From positions 98,504-162,503 of the forward strand of contig NZ_JALLAN010000013.1 in assembly GCF_023062595.1 (NCBI RefSeq): DNA of 64,000 bases. The letters are read 5' to 3'. This document shows positions 1-8,872 of this stretch, piece after piece; position 1 is the stretch's first letter, and every line of letters begins with the position of its first letter. Made by a program: the position numbers and the translations under genes. The DNA comes from Arthrobacter rhizosphaerae. Its GTDB lineage: Bacteria > Actinomycetota > Actinomycetes > Actinomycetales > Micrococcaceae. The notes beneath the pieces were generated by a model that saw only the letters and a program-made list of their open reading frames with translations, did not search any database and was not told where the DNA came from.

Positions 1-205
1 TTTCTTCCAGCTCGACCAGCAAGTTGTTCAACTTGCCGGACTTCTTCCGGGACGAGATGACGCCGTCGGCCACCACTGCCACACCCGCGGAGTCATACCC
101 CCTGTACTCCAAACGACGCAGTCCTTCCAGGACAACGTCCAGCGCACCATACCCAGCAATTTTTCCGTTCGAGGAACGGCCAACATATCCCACGATTCCA
201 CACAT
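1..205 (-). CDS. glmS: glutamine-fructose-6-phosphate aminotransferase, N-terminal end (partial)
   Basis: GlmS makes glucosamine-6-phosphate from fructose-6-phosphate and glutamine in the cytoplasm, the first step toward UDP-GlcNAc for peptidoglycan. The reading frame on the minus strand begins MCGIVGYVGR, which is the family N-terminus: Cys2 becomes the N-terminal nucleophile of the glutaminase domain after Met removal. The GLRRLEYRGYDSAG motif follows, also typical. Only about 68 codons are inside the window and the rest runs off the left edge. It is divergent from coaA with about 70 bases between the starts, and glmM of the same pathway lies 2.5 kb away. Confidence 0.95.
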   Translation of the reverse strand, partial: MCGIVGYVGRSSNGKIAGYGALDVVLEGLRRLEYRGYDSAGVAVVADGVISSRKKSGKLNNLLVELEE

Positions 206-275
206 GGACACAAGCCTAACGGGTTTGGGGTCCTTCCATTTCATTCTGGTGCGCAACAAGGGCAGAATCTCTAGG

Positions 276-1241
276 GTGACTTTGCAACGCAATGAATCGA
301 ACGGTGAAGGTATTTCCCCGTTCGTGGAGCTGGACCGGCAGACCTGGTCCCGGCTCTCAGCCCAGATGGAACAGCCTCTTAACGAAGAGGACGTGATCCG
401 TCTCCGCGGCCTTGGTGATCCCCTTGACATCGAGGAAGTACGCGAGGTCTACCTGCCACTGTCCCGGCTCCTGCACCTTTATGTCGAAGCAGCCGGTCAA
501 CTCCACGCGGCCACCACCACCTTCCTGGGTGACACCACTCAGCGCACGCCGTTCGTCATAGGCGTGGCCGGTTCTGTCGCCGTCGGTAAATCCACCATCG
601 CCAGGGTTCTACGGGAGATGCTGCGCCGCTGGCCGGGCACTCCCAACGTGGAACTGATCACGACGGACGGTTTTCTCTATCCGCTCGCTGAGCTCAAACG
701 GCGCCAACTGCTGGACCGGAAGGGATTTCCGGAATCCTACGATCGCCGGGCGCTGCTGCGCTTCGTCAGCGAAATCAAGAGCGGAGCCGAGGAGGTCCGC
801 GCGCCCTGGTACTCCCACGTTACGTACGACATCGTTCCCGGCAAGGAAGTTGTGGTCCGGCGCCCTGATGTGCTGATTGTTGAGGGCCTGAACGTCCTGG
901 CCCCTGCCCGTCCGCGTCACGATGGCAGGCAAGGCCTCGCCCTGAGCGATTTCTTCGATTTTTCGATCTATGTCGACGCCAAGACGTCCTACATTGAAGA
1001 ATGGTATGTGGACCGTTTCCGGAAGCTCCGCAGCACTGCCTTCGCGCAGCCCGAATCGTATTTCCATCGGTACGCCACGCTCTCCGACGAGGAGGCTGAA
1101 CGCACCGCCCGTGATATCTGGAAGCGCATCAACGAGCCAAACCTTGAAGAGAACGTGCTGCCCACCCGCGGCAGGGCCCAGCTCGTGCTAACCAAGGACG
1201 CAGACCACTCCATCCGGCGCATGCTGTTGAGGAAGGTTTAG
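276..1241 (+). CDS. coaA: type I pantothenate kinase
   Basis: CoaA phosphorylates pantothenate, the committed step of coenzyme A synthesis in the cytosol. The 321-residue length fits the prokaryotic type I family. The P-loop GVAGSVAVGKST lies at about residues 97-107, followed by LITTDGFLYP and the family blocks KGFPESYDRRALL and VLIVEGLNVLAP. The GTG start at 276 was chosen because the family sequence begins there (TLQRNESNGEGISPFVELDR). The frame stays open upstream to 24, but that stretch is antisense to glmS and shows no family similarity. The next gene starts four bases after its stop. Functional confidence is high; the exact start is a little less certain. Confidence 0.95.
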   Translation: MTLQRNESNGEGISPFVELDRQTWSRLSAQMEQPLNEEDVIRLRGLGDPLDIEEVREVYLPLSRLLHLYVEAAGQLHAATTTFLGDTTQRTPFVIGVAGSVAVGKSTIARVLREMLRRWPGTPNVELITTDGFLYPLAELKRRQLLDRKGFPESYDRRALLRFVSEIKSGAEEVRAPWYSHVTYDIVPGKEVVVRRPDVLIVEGLNVLAPARPRHDGRQGLALSDFFDFSIYVDAKTSYIEEWYVDRFRKLRSTAFAQPESYFHRYATLSDEEAERTARDIWKRINEPNLEENVLPTRGRAQLVLTKDADHSIRRMLLRKV

Positions 1242-1245
1242 CACG

Positions 1246-2178
1246 ATGTGCCTTGACTGCGCACCCTTGCCTGCAGGGCCCTTCCTTGCAGGGCCTTTCC
1301 TTACCGGGCCCGCGCAGCTTCCCAGCCGACGGATTTTCACCCGGCTCCTGGCCGCCGGAGCAGGCCTCGCTGCCCTTGCGGCCTGCACGCCGGAAACCAC
1401 CGAAGCAACTCTGAGCTCCCCTGCAGCGTCGCCGGCCGGACCGGCAACGGCATCACCCTCGCCGACAGCCCCCCTGACGCCGATAGCTGACGCGGCCGCT
1501 GCCTCATCCTCTTCTGTTGCGGCCGAGCCCTTGCCCGTTCCGTCACCGGCCTCGCCTGCGGCCGCCCTGGCGCAGCAGCATTCCTTAACTGACCCGGCAA
1601 GCCCCTGGTTGGTGGTGAACAAGCACAGGCCGCTGACGTCGCCGCAGTACGCGCCCGCTGATTTGGTGCAGCCGAACGTCCCGCTGGCAGTCAGCGGAGA
1701 GGCAGCTCTCCTGAACAGCACGACGGCGGCTGCCGCAGAGGGGTTGTTCGCTGCGGCAGCCGCGGAGGGAATCATCCTCACCCTGGCTTCGGGCTACCGG
1801 TCCTACGCGACGCAGGTGGCAACGTACGGCAGCTATGTCAGTTCGCAGGGGCAGGCGCAGGCCGATACGGCGTCGGCCCGTCCCGGGTACTCGGAACACC
1901 AGACGGGCTGGGCGTTTGACATAGGCGACGGCGGTGGGGCGTGTGGTTTTCAGCCCTGCTTCGCCGAGCAGCCGGCTGCGGTCTGGGCCAAGGCGCAGGC
2001 ACACCGGTTTGGCTTTGTGGTCCGTTATCCGTGGATGTTCCACGAGATCACGGGTTACTACTACGAGTCCTGGCATCTCCGCTACATTGGCGTCGAGGCC
2101 GCCACCGACATGGCGGTGCGGGGAATCGCCACCCTCGAGGAATACTTCGGCCTGGAAGCGGCGCCGGCCTACCTTTGA
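1246..2178 (+). CDS. VanY-type D-alanyl-D-alanine carboxypeptidase lipoprotein (peptidase M15)
   Basis: This is a predicted zinc carboxypeptidase that trims terminal D-Ala from peptidoglycan stem peptides outside the membrane. M15B metal and catalytic motifs are visible: SEHQTGWAFD (about His218 and Asp225) and ESWHLRY (Glu274, His277). The N-terminus has SRR at 27-29, a hydrophobic stretch and the lipobox LAAC with Cys47, so it is probably a lipoprotein, possibly Tat-exported. An Ala/Pro/Ser-rich linker of about 60 residues precedes the catalytic domain. The first 22 residues contain a tandem AGPFL repeat encoded by a short DNA repeat; a later start is possible, but GAGGAAGG lies about nine bases before the ATG used. 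It follows coaA directly and may be co-transcribed. Confidence 0.88.
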   Translation: MCLDCAPLPAGPFLAGPFLTGPAQLPSRRIFTRLLAAGAGLAALAACTPETTEATLSSPAASPAGPATASPSPTAPLTPIADAAAASSSSVAAEPLPVPSPASPAAALAQQHSLTDPASPWLVVNKHRPLTSPQYAPADLVQPNVPLAVSGEAALLNSTTAAAAEGLFAAAAAEGIILTLASGYRSYATQVATYGSYVSSQGQAQADTASARPGYSEHQTGWAFDIGDGGGACGFQPCFAEQPAAVWAKAQAHRFGFVVRYPWMFHEITGYYYESWHLRYIGVEAATDMAVRGIATLEEYFGLEAAPAYL

Positions 2179-2274
2179 AAGTCCGGAAGGTGAGGCGGCC
2201 AGTCACCGGGACACGCATCACGCCAGGCGCCCCGCCTACCAGCCACCTGTCCTCAGCCTCGCTAGGTTGGGCAC

Positions 2275-2655
2275 ATGTTGACTGGATTCAAGAACTTCAT
2301 CCTTAAAGGCAATGTAGTTGACCTTGCGGTAGCAGTGGTTATCGGCGCAGCCTTCGGCGCCGTCGTCACATCCATCGTGGACGGACTGCTCACGCCGCTG
2401 ATAGGCAGGCTGTTCAACGCGAAGGGCATCGAGGAAATGGCGTGGGAGGGATTCCGGTACGGCTCGGTAATCTCGTCCGTTATTTCGTTCCTGCTCATAG
2501 CGGCAGCCATCTATTTCATCGTGGTAGTGCCGATGAACCACATGATTGAACGCCGAAACCGCAGGCTCGGCATCGATGCTGACGTCAAGGACGAGGCGGC
2601 CGAGGACCCGCAGATTGCCCTGCTGACCGAGATCCGTGACGCCCTGCGCAAGTAG
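2275..2655 (+). CDS. mscL: large-conductance mechanosensitive channel
   Basis: MscL is a pentameric inner-membrane channel that opens under membrane tension and releases solutes during hypo-osmotic shock. The 126-residue protein begins with the amphipathic N-terminal helix MLTGFKNFILKGNVVDLAVA. TM1 follows, with the pore-lining GAAFGAVVTSIVDGLLTP segment, then TM2 (about residues 63-85) and a charged C-terminal helix. Length and motif order match the family. No clear ribosome binding site precedes the ATG. A TAGGTT hexamer ends eight bases before it, so a leaderless mRNA is possible. It converges with glmM, with only eight bases between the stops. Confidence 0.96.
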   Translation: MLTGFKNFILKGNVVDLAVAVVIGAAFGAVVTSIVDGLLTPLIGRLFNAKGIEEMAWEGFRYGSVISSVISFLLIAAAIYFIVVVPMNHMIERRNRRLGIDADVKDEAAEDPQIALLTEIRDALRK

Positions 2656-2663
2656 GGCGCTGG

Positions 2664-4025
2664 TCAGTCGGTGACGAGCTCCAGCGCGAGTTCCTTCTGG
2701 ACCACTGCCGCGAGTCGCTCGGCAATCGCCTGAGCTGTAGCCTGTTCCCCCGCTTCCACCATCACCCGGACAACAGGTTCGGTGCCGGACGGACGCAACA
2801 GTACCCGTCCAGTATCACCCAATTCGGCTTCAGCCTGCGCCACGGCATTCGCCAGCACCTCGTCGCCCTTGACCCGGCTGCGATCCACACCCTTGACGTT
2901 GATAAGGACCTGCGGGAGCTTGGTCATCACCGTGGCAAGGTCCTTGAGCGGCCGGCCGGTCATAGCAACTTGCGCTGCAATCTGGAGCCCTGTGAGGACC
3001 CCGTCACCCGTTGTGGCATGATCGGCAAAGATCACGTGTCCGGACTGCTCGCCGCCAAGGTTGAAGCCGCCGTCGCGCATCTCTTCCAGGACGTAACGGT
3101 CCCCGACTGCAGTCTCCCGGATGCTGATGCCGGCCTTGGTGAGGGCGATCTTGAGGCCCAGGTTGCTCATCACGGTGGCCACCAGGACGTTGTCCCGCAG
3201 CTTCCCCGAGGCCTTGAGGGCAACGGCCAGGATGGCCATGATCTGATCGCCGTCGACCTCGTTGCCCTCATGGTCAACAGCCAGGCACCGGTCCGCATCG
3301 CCGTCGTGCGCAATACCCAGGTCTGCTCCATGCTGCAACACAGCCTCTTTGAGCGGCCCAAGGTGTGTTGACCCAACTCCGTCATTGATGTTCAGGCCGT
3401 CCGGCTCCGCACCAATCACCACAACATCAGCGCCGGCATCCTTGAAGACCTGAGGGGAACAGCCACTGGCAGCACCGTGGGCACAGTCCAACACTACCTT
3501 CAGTCCGTTCAAACGATGAGGGAGCGTGCCCAGGAGGTGGACGATGTAGCGGTCCTCTGCGTCAGAGAACCGCTGGATCCGTCCCACATCGCTGCCGACC
3601 GGGCGACGGGCCTCGTTGCCCATCTCCGCCTCGATGGCGTTTTCCACCTCGTCAGGAAGCTTCTGGCCGCCGCGGGCGAAGAACTTAATGCCATTGTCCG
3701 GGGCAGGGTTGTGGGAGGCGGAGATCATCACGCCAAAGTCTGCTTTCAGGTCCGCGACGAGGTAAGCCGCGGCCGGCGTTGGCAGGACGCCTGCGTCATA
3801 AACGTCGATTCCCGAACTGGACAGCCCGGCTTCCACGGCGGCAGCGATAAACTCGCCGCTGGCGCGCGGATCCCGGGCCACGACAGCGCGGGGCCGGGTG
3901 CCGTTGGTATTGCGGTCGTGACCCAGCACGACGGCGGCCGCTTGGGCCAACTGCAGCGCCAACTCGGCTGTAAGCAGGCCATTCGCCAGGCCACGGACAC
4001 CATCTGTTCCAAATAATCTAGACAT
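2664..4025 (-). CDS. glmM: phosphoglucosamine mutase
   Basis: GlmM interconverts glucosamine-6-phosphate and glucosamine-1-phosphate in the cytosol, the second step toward UDP-GlcNAc. The 453-residue protein starts MSRLFGTDGVRG, the family N-terminus. The phosphoserine loop ISASHNPAPDNGIKFF has its catalytic serine at about residue 104. The metal loop HDGDADRC and the C-terminal phosphate-binding RPSGTEPVVRVM are also present. The start at 4025 is preferred over an in-frame start at 4163 because the family alignment begins at MSRLF. In many actinobacteria glmM follows rplM-rpsI directly; here two glycosyltransferase genes lie between rpsI and glmM. Confidence 0.97.
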   Translation of the reverse strand: MSRLFGTDGVRGLANGLLTAELALQLAQAAAVVLGHDRNTNGTRPRAVVARDPRASGEFIAAAVEAGLSSSGIDVYDAGVLPTPAAAYLVADLKADFGVMISASHNPAPDNGIKFFARGGQKLPDEVENAIEAEMGNEARRPVGSDVGRIQRFSDAEDRYIVHLLGTLPHRLNGLKVVLDCAHGAASGCSPQVFKDAGADVVVIGAEPDGLNINDGVGSTHLGPLKEAVLQHGADLGIAHDGDADRCLAVDHEGNEVDGDQIMAILAVALKASGKLRDNVLVATVMSNLGLKIALTKAGISIRETAVGDRYVLEEMRDGGFNLGGEQSGHVIFADHATTGDGVLTGLQIAAQVAMTGRPLKDLATVMTKLPQVLINVKGVDRSRVKGDEVLANAVAQAEAELGDTGRVLLRPSGTEPVVRVMVEAGEQATAQAIAERLAAVVQKELALELVTD

Positions 4026-4280
4026 CGGGTCAAGTTTAGACGATGCCGCAAGGTACCCCGTCCTTACCGAGTATCGGCGATGGAGCCGCCCCGCCCATCT
4101 CCCGGCCCCCTTGTAAGCAGTGCGAGGCTCGGATAGTGGGCCCGATTGCGCCGGCACAACCACTTGGGCAGGTTGACTTTAAATGCCAGGTACTCAGGAC
4201 TACTTGTTTTTGCTGAATGTGTACTCGACTTTACCGATTACCCTCGCTTTCACGAGAGTGCGGACCCTAGCATTCCATTC

Positions 4281-5519
4281 ATGACACCTAGCTATGGGGG
4301 CTTGGCGCTAGAAATTGTGGTACCGGTTTTCAATGAGGAATCCGTACTCGAGAAAAGCATCGTAAAGCTCGTAAATTACCTGAGCGTTGAAATGAATTCA
4401 ACGTGGAGAATAACAATCGCAGATAATGCGAGCACCGATAATACTCCGGCAATTGCTGCCCGTCTCGCGCAGCAATTACCAAATGTCGGGTTTCGCAGAC
4501 TGGAAGTAAAAGGCCGAGGGCATGCCTTGCGAGATGCCTGGAATGCTTCCACTGCTGAAGTGCTCGCGTATCTTGACGTGGATCTCTCCACTGATCTCGC
4601 AGCCTTGCCACCTCTGGTTGCACCGCTCCTGTCCGGTCATTCCGATCTGTCGATTGGGACACGGCTTGGGCAAAGCTCAAGGGTCAGCCGCGGTCCGAAA
4701 CGTGAATTCATTTCCCGGTCCTATAACTTCCTGCTCAAGCGGACCATGCAGGTCAGGTTTTCTGATGCACAGTGCGGGTTTAAGGCAATCCGGGCGGAGG
4801 CAGCGCAACGTCTGCTCCCACATGTGGAGGACAACGGCTGGTTCTTTGATACCGAACTGCTGATTATCGCGGAGCGATGCGGGCTGCGGATCCATGAAAT
4901 CCCTGTCGATTGGGTGGATGATCCCGACAGCCGCGTGGACATCAAGCAGACAGCGTTGGACGATATACGCGGCGTGCTGCGCGTTGGAACCTCGCTCGTC
5001 AAGGGCGTCATCCCCGTCCAGGCAATCTACGCCGAGCTGGGTCGACGGCCCATAGTTCCACCGGGGACCCCAAGCTTCTTCGGCCAGGTAATCCGCTTCG
5101 GGCTCGTCGGTGCGGTCTCCACAGTGGCCTTCGCGCTGCTTTTCCTCATTTTTCAGGCAACCTTCGATGCTCAGGAGGCAAACTTCCTGGCCCTGTTACT
5201 GACGGCCATCGGAAATACGGCCGCAAACAGGCGATTCACCTTCGGTATCAGCGGACCCACGAGGCTCTTTACACAGCAGTTCCAGGGCCTGGTCGTGTTC
5301 GCGCTGGCATGGACCATCACGTCATCGTCCCTACTGGTACTCCACGCGGCCAGTCCTGATGCGGGGCCGAACATGGAACTGCTGGTCCTGACTGCGGCTA
5401 ACGTACTGGCCACGCTTATGCGGTTCGTGCTGTTACGGCTCTGGGTGTTCCGCGTGGCTCGCCGTAACAGCTCCCCCAGGGTTCCGACTGTAGCTGCTGC
5501 GGCAAAGGGCGCGGCGTGA
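4281..5519 (+). CDS. GT2 glycosyltransferase fused to a GtrA-like membrane domain
   Basis: The N-terminal domain (about residues 10-250) is a DPM1/GT2-type GT-A glycosyltransferase: VVPVFNEE, DNASTDNT, the DVDLSTD metal motif, and the acceptor-side segments CGFKA and WFFDTELL. Such enzymes load a sugar onto a polyprenyl phosphate at the inner membrane face. The C-terminal part (about 270-395) has four hydrophobic helices and the NRRFTF motif of GtrA/DPMS, which is proposed to flip or retain the lipid-linked sugar. The start at 4281 was chosen because homology begins soon after it; in-frame starts as far up as 4146 lack similarity, and no good ribosome binding site is visible. The stop overlaps the next start by four bases (GTGA), so the two enzymes probably work as a donor-making and donor-using pair. 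The sugar is unknown. Confidence 0.82.
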   Translation: MTPSYGGLALEIVVPVFNEESVLEKSIVKLVNYLSVEMNSTWRITIADNASTDNTPAIAARLAQQLPNVGFRRLEVKGRGHALRDAWNASTAEVLAYLDVDLSTDLAALPPLVAPLLSGHSDLSIGTRLGQSSRVSRGPKREFISRSYNFLLKRTMQVRFSDAQCGFKAIRAEAAQRLLPHVEDNGWFFDTELLIIAERCGLRIHEIPVDWVDDPDSRVDIKQTALDDIRGVLRVGTSLVKGVIPVQAIYAELGRRPIVPPGTPSFFGQVIRFGLVGAVSTVAFALLFLIFQATFDAQEANFLALLLTAIGNTAANRRFTFGISGPTRLFTQQFQGLVVFALAWTITSSSLLVLHAASPDAGPNMELLVLTAANVLATLMRFVLLRLWVFRVARRNSSPRVPTVAAAAKGAA

Positions 5520-7462
5520 GTTCCCTTGGTTCCAGCTTGCCTGTCTACGACGGCGACCTGGCCTCTTCCTCAGCCCGCCCTGTGTCCACTCCCGGCCAGG
5601 AGAAGAACGAGACAAAAATCGGAAGCAAGGACGGAACCGTCCCAAGGTGGGAAAAACGAGCTTTACTGGTTGTTCTTGGCTTGACTGCTCTCCTGTACCT
5701 GTGGGGGCTGGACCGGAATGGCTGGGCCAACCCGTACTATTCCGCTGCCGCGCAGGCCGGTGCCACTGACTGGAAAGCCTGGTTCTTTGGTTCTGTGGAT
5801 GCCGGCAATCTCATCACCATAGATAAGACGCCACTAAGTGTCTGGGTGACGGGCTTGTCAGTACGTCTTTTCGGGTTGAGCTCTTGGAGCATACTCGTAC
5901 CGCAGGCGCTCATGGGCGTCATGACCACCTGGCTGATCTACAAGATCGTTCGCCGGCAGCACTCAGCGGTTCCTGCCCTCTTCGGAGCACTGATTTACGC
6001 CAGCACTCCAGTGGTGGTTCTGATGTCGCGTTTCAACAACCCTGAACCTCTCATGGGGCTCCTCGTTGTAGCTGCTGTGTATTTCACTGTCCGTGTCCTC
6101 GAGAACAATGCCTGGAAATGGTACGTGTTGATCGGAGCAGCCTTGGGCTTCGCCTTTATGGCGAAACAGGTGCAGGCATTTGTGGTGATCCCCGCCATTG
6201 TGTTTACGGTGCTTCTCCTGGGTACAGGACAATTGCGCACCCGTACTGTGCGGCTTGTATCCACCATCGCCGCGATGGCGGTTAGCGGTGGCTGGTGGAT
6301 TGCCGTGGTTGATCTCACCCCGCCGGATCAGCGGCCATATATGGGTGGATCATCCATGAACAGTGCCGTGCAGCTGACCACAAACTACAATGGGCTGGCT
6401 CGTTTCCTCCGCTTCGGCTCGGAAGACAACACAGGAGCTGTTTCCTCCAGCCAAGGGGTCGACGGCGTCGTTCGGTCAGGGCTGTCACGCCTATTCGACG
6501 CAAACTTCGCCCAGGAAGCGGCCTGGTTATTGTTTATTGCCTTCGGCTGCTCTGTGGTGTTGTTGCTGCTCCGTGCGCCTGGGAAGTGGGTACGGATCCA
6601 GCCCCTGCCAGCGCTGTCGGCCGTCTGGTTCCTCACCGGAATGACGGTTCTTACCTTTGCCGGCACCATGGTTCACAGCTATTACACGTTTTCTTTGGCC
6701 GCCCCGATGGCCTTGGTAATACCACTTGGTTTGCAGCAGCTCTGGGGCGGCCGCGACCGGATCATTACACGGATGATCGGCGCCGTTCTCATCATGGCCT
6801 CGGCTTATCTGGCTGGCCGAATCGTGACCTACAGCAATGAGTGGCCACCCGGCTGGCAGATCCTCATCCTGGTTGTGGGAGGATGTGCCTGCGTCCTCTG
6901 GATGCTGCCCGGCACGCGACATCGACTAATAGTGGTTTCAGCAGTGGGAGCCTCTCTCCTGCTGGGCCCGCTCGCTACCAATGCATACACCGTCACCAGG
7001 CCTCAGGCGGGCACCAATCCCCTCTCCGGGCCGGCCTCCAACGTCGACGGGTCCCTGTCCAAGAAGTTCGAAGCGGCGAAAGCGGGACTCGATCAACGGT
7101 CCCTGCAACTGGCCTTCGGCGCGCCACCAGATTCGGACCTGGTCCGAAAACTCGCAACCGAAACGGATGATCAAACCTGGGCTGCGGCGACAATCACTGC
7201 TCAGAATGCCGCCCTCTACCAACTGGAGTCCAAGAGACCGGTTGTGGCCTTGGGCGGCTGGCTGGGGCAGGATCCGGCGCCAACGCTGGAGCAGTTCCAG
7301 CTATTGGTGAAACAGAACCGTATTGGATTCCTCATAGCCCAAGACGACCTCCTGGCAAGGGACAGCGCGGGAGGCGAGGCTGTGCGCATCTTCACGTGGG
7401 TCAAGGCGAACTTTGATGAACAGCCTGTAGGGAACGCGATTGTTTTCGACCTGCGGGAATAG
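5516..7462 (+). CDS. GT39/ArnT-type integral membrane glycosyltransferase
   Basis: This 648-residue polytopic membrane protein has an N-terminal cytosolic tail of about 45 residues, at least ten hydrophobic segments, and a soluble extracytoplasmic C-terminal region (about 490-648). The first long loop carries GWANPYYSAAAQAG and GNLITIDKTPLSVWV, the signature of GT39/PMT/ArnT-like transferases that take a sugar from a polyprenyl-phosphate donor outside the membrane. It starts with GTG overlapping the TGA of the GT2-GtrA gene, so translation is probably coupled. The neighbour likely supplies its lipid-linked donor. The acceptor (wall glycan, glycolipid or protein) cannot be read from the sequence. 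A terminator hairpin follows. Confidence 0.83.
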   Translation: MSSLGSSLPVYDGDLASSSARPVSTPGQEKNETKIGSKDGTVPRWEKRALLVVLGLTALLYLWGLDRNGWANPYYSAAAQAGATDWKAWFFGSVDAGNLITIDKTPLSVWVTGLSVRLFGLSSWSILVPQALMGVMTTWLIYKIVRRQHSAVPALFGALIYASTPVVVLMSRFNNPEPLMGLLVVAAVYFTVRVLENNAWKWYVLIGAALGFAFMAKQVQAFVVIPAIVFTVLLLGTGQLRTRTVRLVSTIAAMAVSGGWWIAVVDLTPPDQRPYMGGSSMNSAVQLTTNYNGLARFLRFGSEDNTGAVSSSQGVDGVVRSGLSRLFDANFAQEAAWLLFIAFGCSVVLLLLRAPGKWVRIQPLPALSAVWFLTGMTVLTFAGTMVHSYYTFSLAAPMALVIPLGLQQLWGGRDRIITRMIGAVLIMASAYLAGRIVTYSNEWPPGWQILILVVGGCACVLWMLPGTRHRLIVVSAVGASLLLGPLATNAYTVTRPQAGTNPLSGPASNVDGSLSKKFEAAKAGLDQRSLQLAFGAPPDSDLVRKLATETDDQTWAAATITAQNAALYQLESKRPVVALGGWLGQDPAPTLEQFQLLVKQNRIGFLIAQDDLLARDSAGGEAVRIFTWVKANFDEQPVGNAIVFDLRE

Positions 7463-7498
7463 CCTGTGGAGTCGCCCGATGCCAGTGGCTTAAACGAC

Positions 7499-7530
7499 GG
7501 AAGCCCGCCCTGTAAACAGGACGGGCTTCC
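7499..7530. terminator. bidirectional terminator hairpin between the GT39 gene and rpsI
   Basis: GGAAGCCCGCCCTG and its near-complement CAGGACGGGCTTCC flank a short TAAA loop. The hairpin sits between two convergent genes and could serve both. A U-run is weak on either side, so efficiency is uncertain. Confidence 0.7.
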
Positions 7531-7541
7531 GGGAAGCGAAA

Positions 7542-8048
7542 TTAGCGCTTGGAGTACTGCTGAGCCTTACGGGCCTTCTTGAGGCCTGCCTTCTTACGCT
7601 CGATGACGCGTGCGTCTCGGCGGAGGTAGCCGGCCTTCTTCAGAGTGGCGCGGTTGTTCTCGGTGTCGATCTCGTTCAATGAACGGGCGATGCCGAGGCG
7701 CAGGGCACCGGCCTGGCCGGAAATGCCACCACCGTGGATGCGTGCGAAGACGTCGTAGGCGCCATCCAGATCAAGGATCTTGAAGGGCTCGTTGACGTCC
7801 TGCTGGTGCAGCTTGTTCGGGAAGTAATTGGCCAGCTCGCGGCCGTTGATGATCCATTTGCCGGTACCCGGCACGATGCGAACACGTGCCACGGCTTCTT
7901 TACGACGGCCAACTGCGGCGCCGGCAACGGTCAGTGCCGGGCGTTCCTTCTTGGGCGCTTCTGCTTCCGCAGGACCGCTTTCCGAGGTGTAGCTGGTCAG
8001 GGTTTCCTCAGCCGCAACGGCTTCGGTGGTCTCTTCGTTCTGAGCCAC
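7542..8048 (-). CDS. rpsI: 30S ribosomal protein S9
   Basis: S9 is a small-subunit protein whose C-terminal tail reaches the P site. The 168-residue protein ends in KKARKAQQYSKR, the conserved C-terminal Lys/Arg tail, and contains VGRRKEAVARVR and GGGISGQAGALRLGIAR. An acidic, Glu/Ala/Thr-rich N-terminal extension of about 40 residues precedes the core and is longer than in E. coli S9, as seen in other actinobacteria. It lies 38 bases behind rplM on the same strand, the classic rplM-rpsI pair. Confidence 0.98.
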   Translation of the reverse strand: MAQNEETTEAVAAEETLTSYTSESGPAEAEAPKKERPALTVAGAAVGRRKEAVARVRIVPGTGKWIINGRELANYFPNKLHQQDVNEPFKILDLDGAYDVFARIHGGGISGQAGALRLGIARSLNEIDTENNRATLKKAGYLRRDARVIERKKAGLKKARKAQQYSKR

Positions 8049-8086
8049 GGTTCTCCTTGTATAGATAAGTTGTTTGGTGGCCAGGA

Positions 8087-8530
8087 CTACTGGGCGACCT
8101 GGGTGATTTCGAAAGTCTTGGGCTGCTGGGCGGCGTGGGGGTGCTCTGCACCGCGGTACACCTTCAGCTTGCCCAGCTGCTGGGCAGCGAGGGAGTTCTT
8201 GGGGAGCATGCCCTTGATGGCCTTCTCAACGGCGCGGACCGGGTTTGATTCCAGGAGTTCCGCGTAGTTGACGGAGGTCAGGCCGCCCGGGTAACCGGAG
8301 TGGCGGTATGCCCGCTTCTGCTCCAGTTTGGCGCCGGTGAGGGCAACCTTTTCAGCGTTGATGATGATGACGAAGTCGCCCATGTCCATGTGGGATGCAA
8401 AGGTGGCCTTGTGCTTGCCGCGCAGCAGGATTGCGGTCTGGCTCGCGAGACGACCAAGGACAACGTCTGTGGCGTCAATGACGTGCCACTGGCGGTTGAT
8501 ATCGCCGGGCTTCGGGGTGTACGTACGCAC
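8087..8530 (-). CDS. rplM: 50S ribosomal protein L13
   Basis: L13 is an early-assembly large-subunit protein. With the GTG start at 8530 the protein is 147 residues and begins RTYTPKPGDINRQWHVIDA after the initiator, matching the usual L13 length and N-terminus. A longer in-frame start at 8575 adds 15 non-conserved residues. The motifs GRLASQTAILLRGKHKATFASHMDMGDFV and KAIKGMLPKNSL regions are family-typical. It is first of the rplM-rpsI transcript and has a strong promoter about 200 bases upstream. Confidence 0.96.
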   Translation of the reverse strand: MRTYTPKPGDINRQWHVIDATDVVLGRLASQTAILLRGKHKATFASHMDMGDFVIIINAEKVALTGAKLEQKRAYRHSGYPGGLTSVNYAELLESNPVRAVEKAIKGMLPKNSLAAQQLGKLKVYRGAEHPHAAQQPKTFEITQVAQ

Positions 8531-8872
8531 GGTTTTTGCCTCGTTCTTATTCTGGCGTTCTTTTTTAGGTGTCACTCAAGCGTGTGCACCTACTATCTAT
8601 GCGCTACCGGAACAGAGGTGAGGGCTCTATGTAACCAGTCATCCTGAAGTCCCGAATGTGCTCGTTGAGTAGTTATCCTGCAACCGGATTCTCAAGCGGG
8701 CACGCATCATCGAGATAGGACACGCACAACGACTGTCAAATATACCGTGGCAGGGCCGTCCGGGTCAAAATGGGGGTAACCGGACAGGGCATCCGCTCTC
8801 CATCTACCTGCCGGCCCAGCATCAGACCCGAACGACAGTCCCGAATATCAGACCTGCCTCATAAGGAGCAAC
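8531..8872 (-). promoter_or_regulatory. rplM promoter and ~200-nt 5' leader; intergenic region toward the prepilin peptidase
   Basis: On the minus strand TTGACC (8763-8768) and TATATT (8739-8744) are separated by 18 bases, a very good sigma-A-type promoter. It would start RNA near 8732 and leave about 200 untranslated bases before rplM. The leader can fold: TTGAG and CTCAA enclose AATCC/GGAT near 8666-8696. Such a leader could be a ribosomal-protein autoregulatory element, which is inference only. On the plus strand only the ribosome binding site AAGGAG for the peptidase at 8873 is clear. No gene is seen here. Confidence 0.6.
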
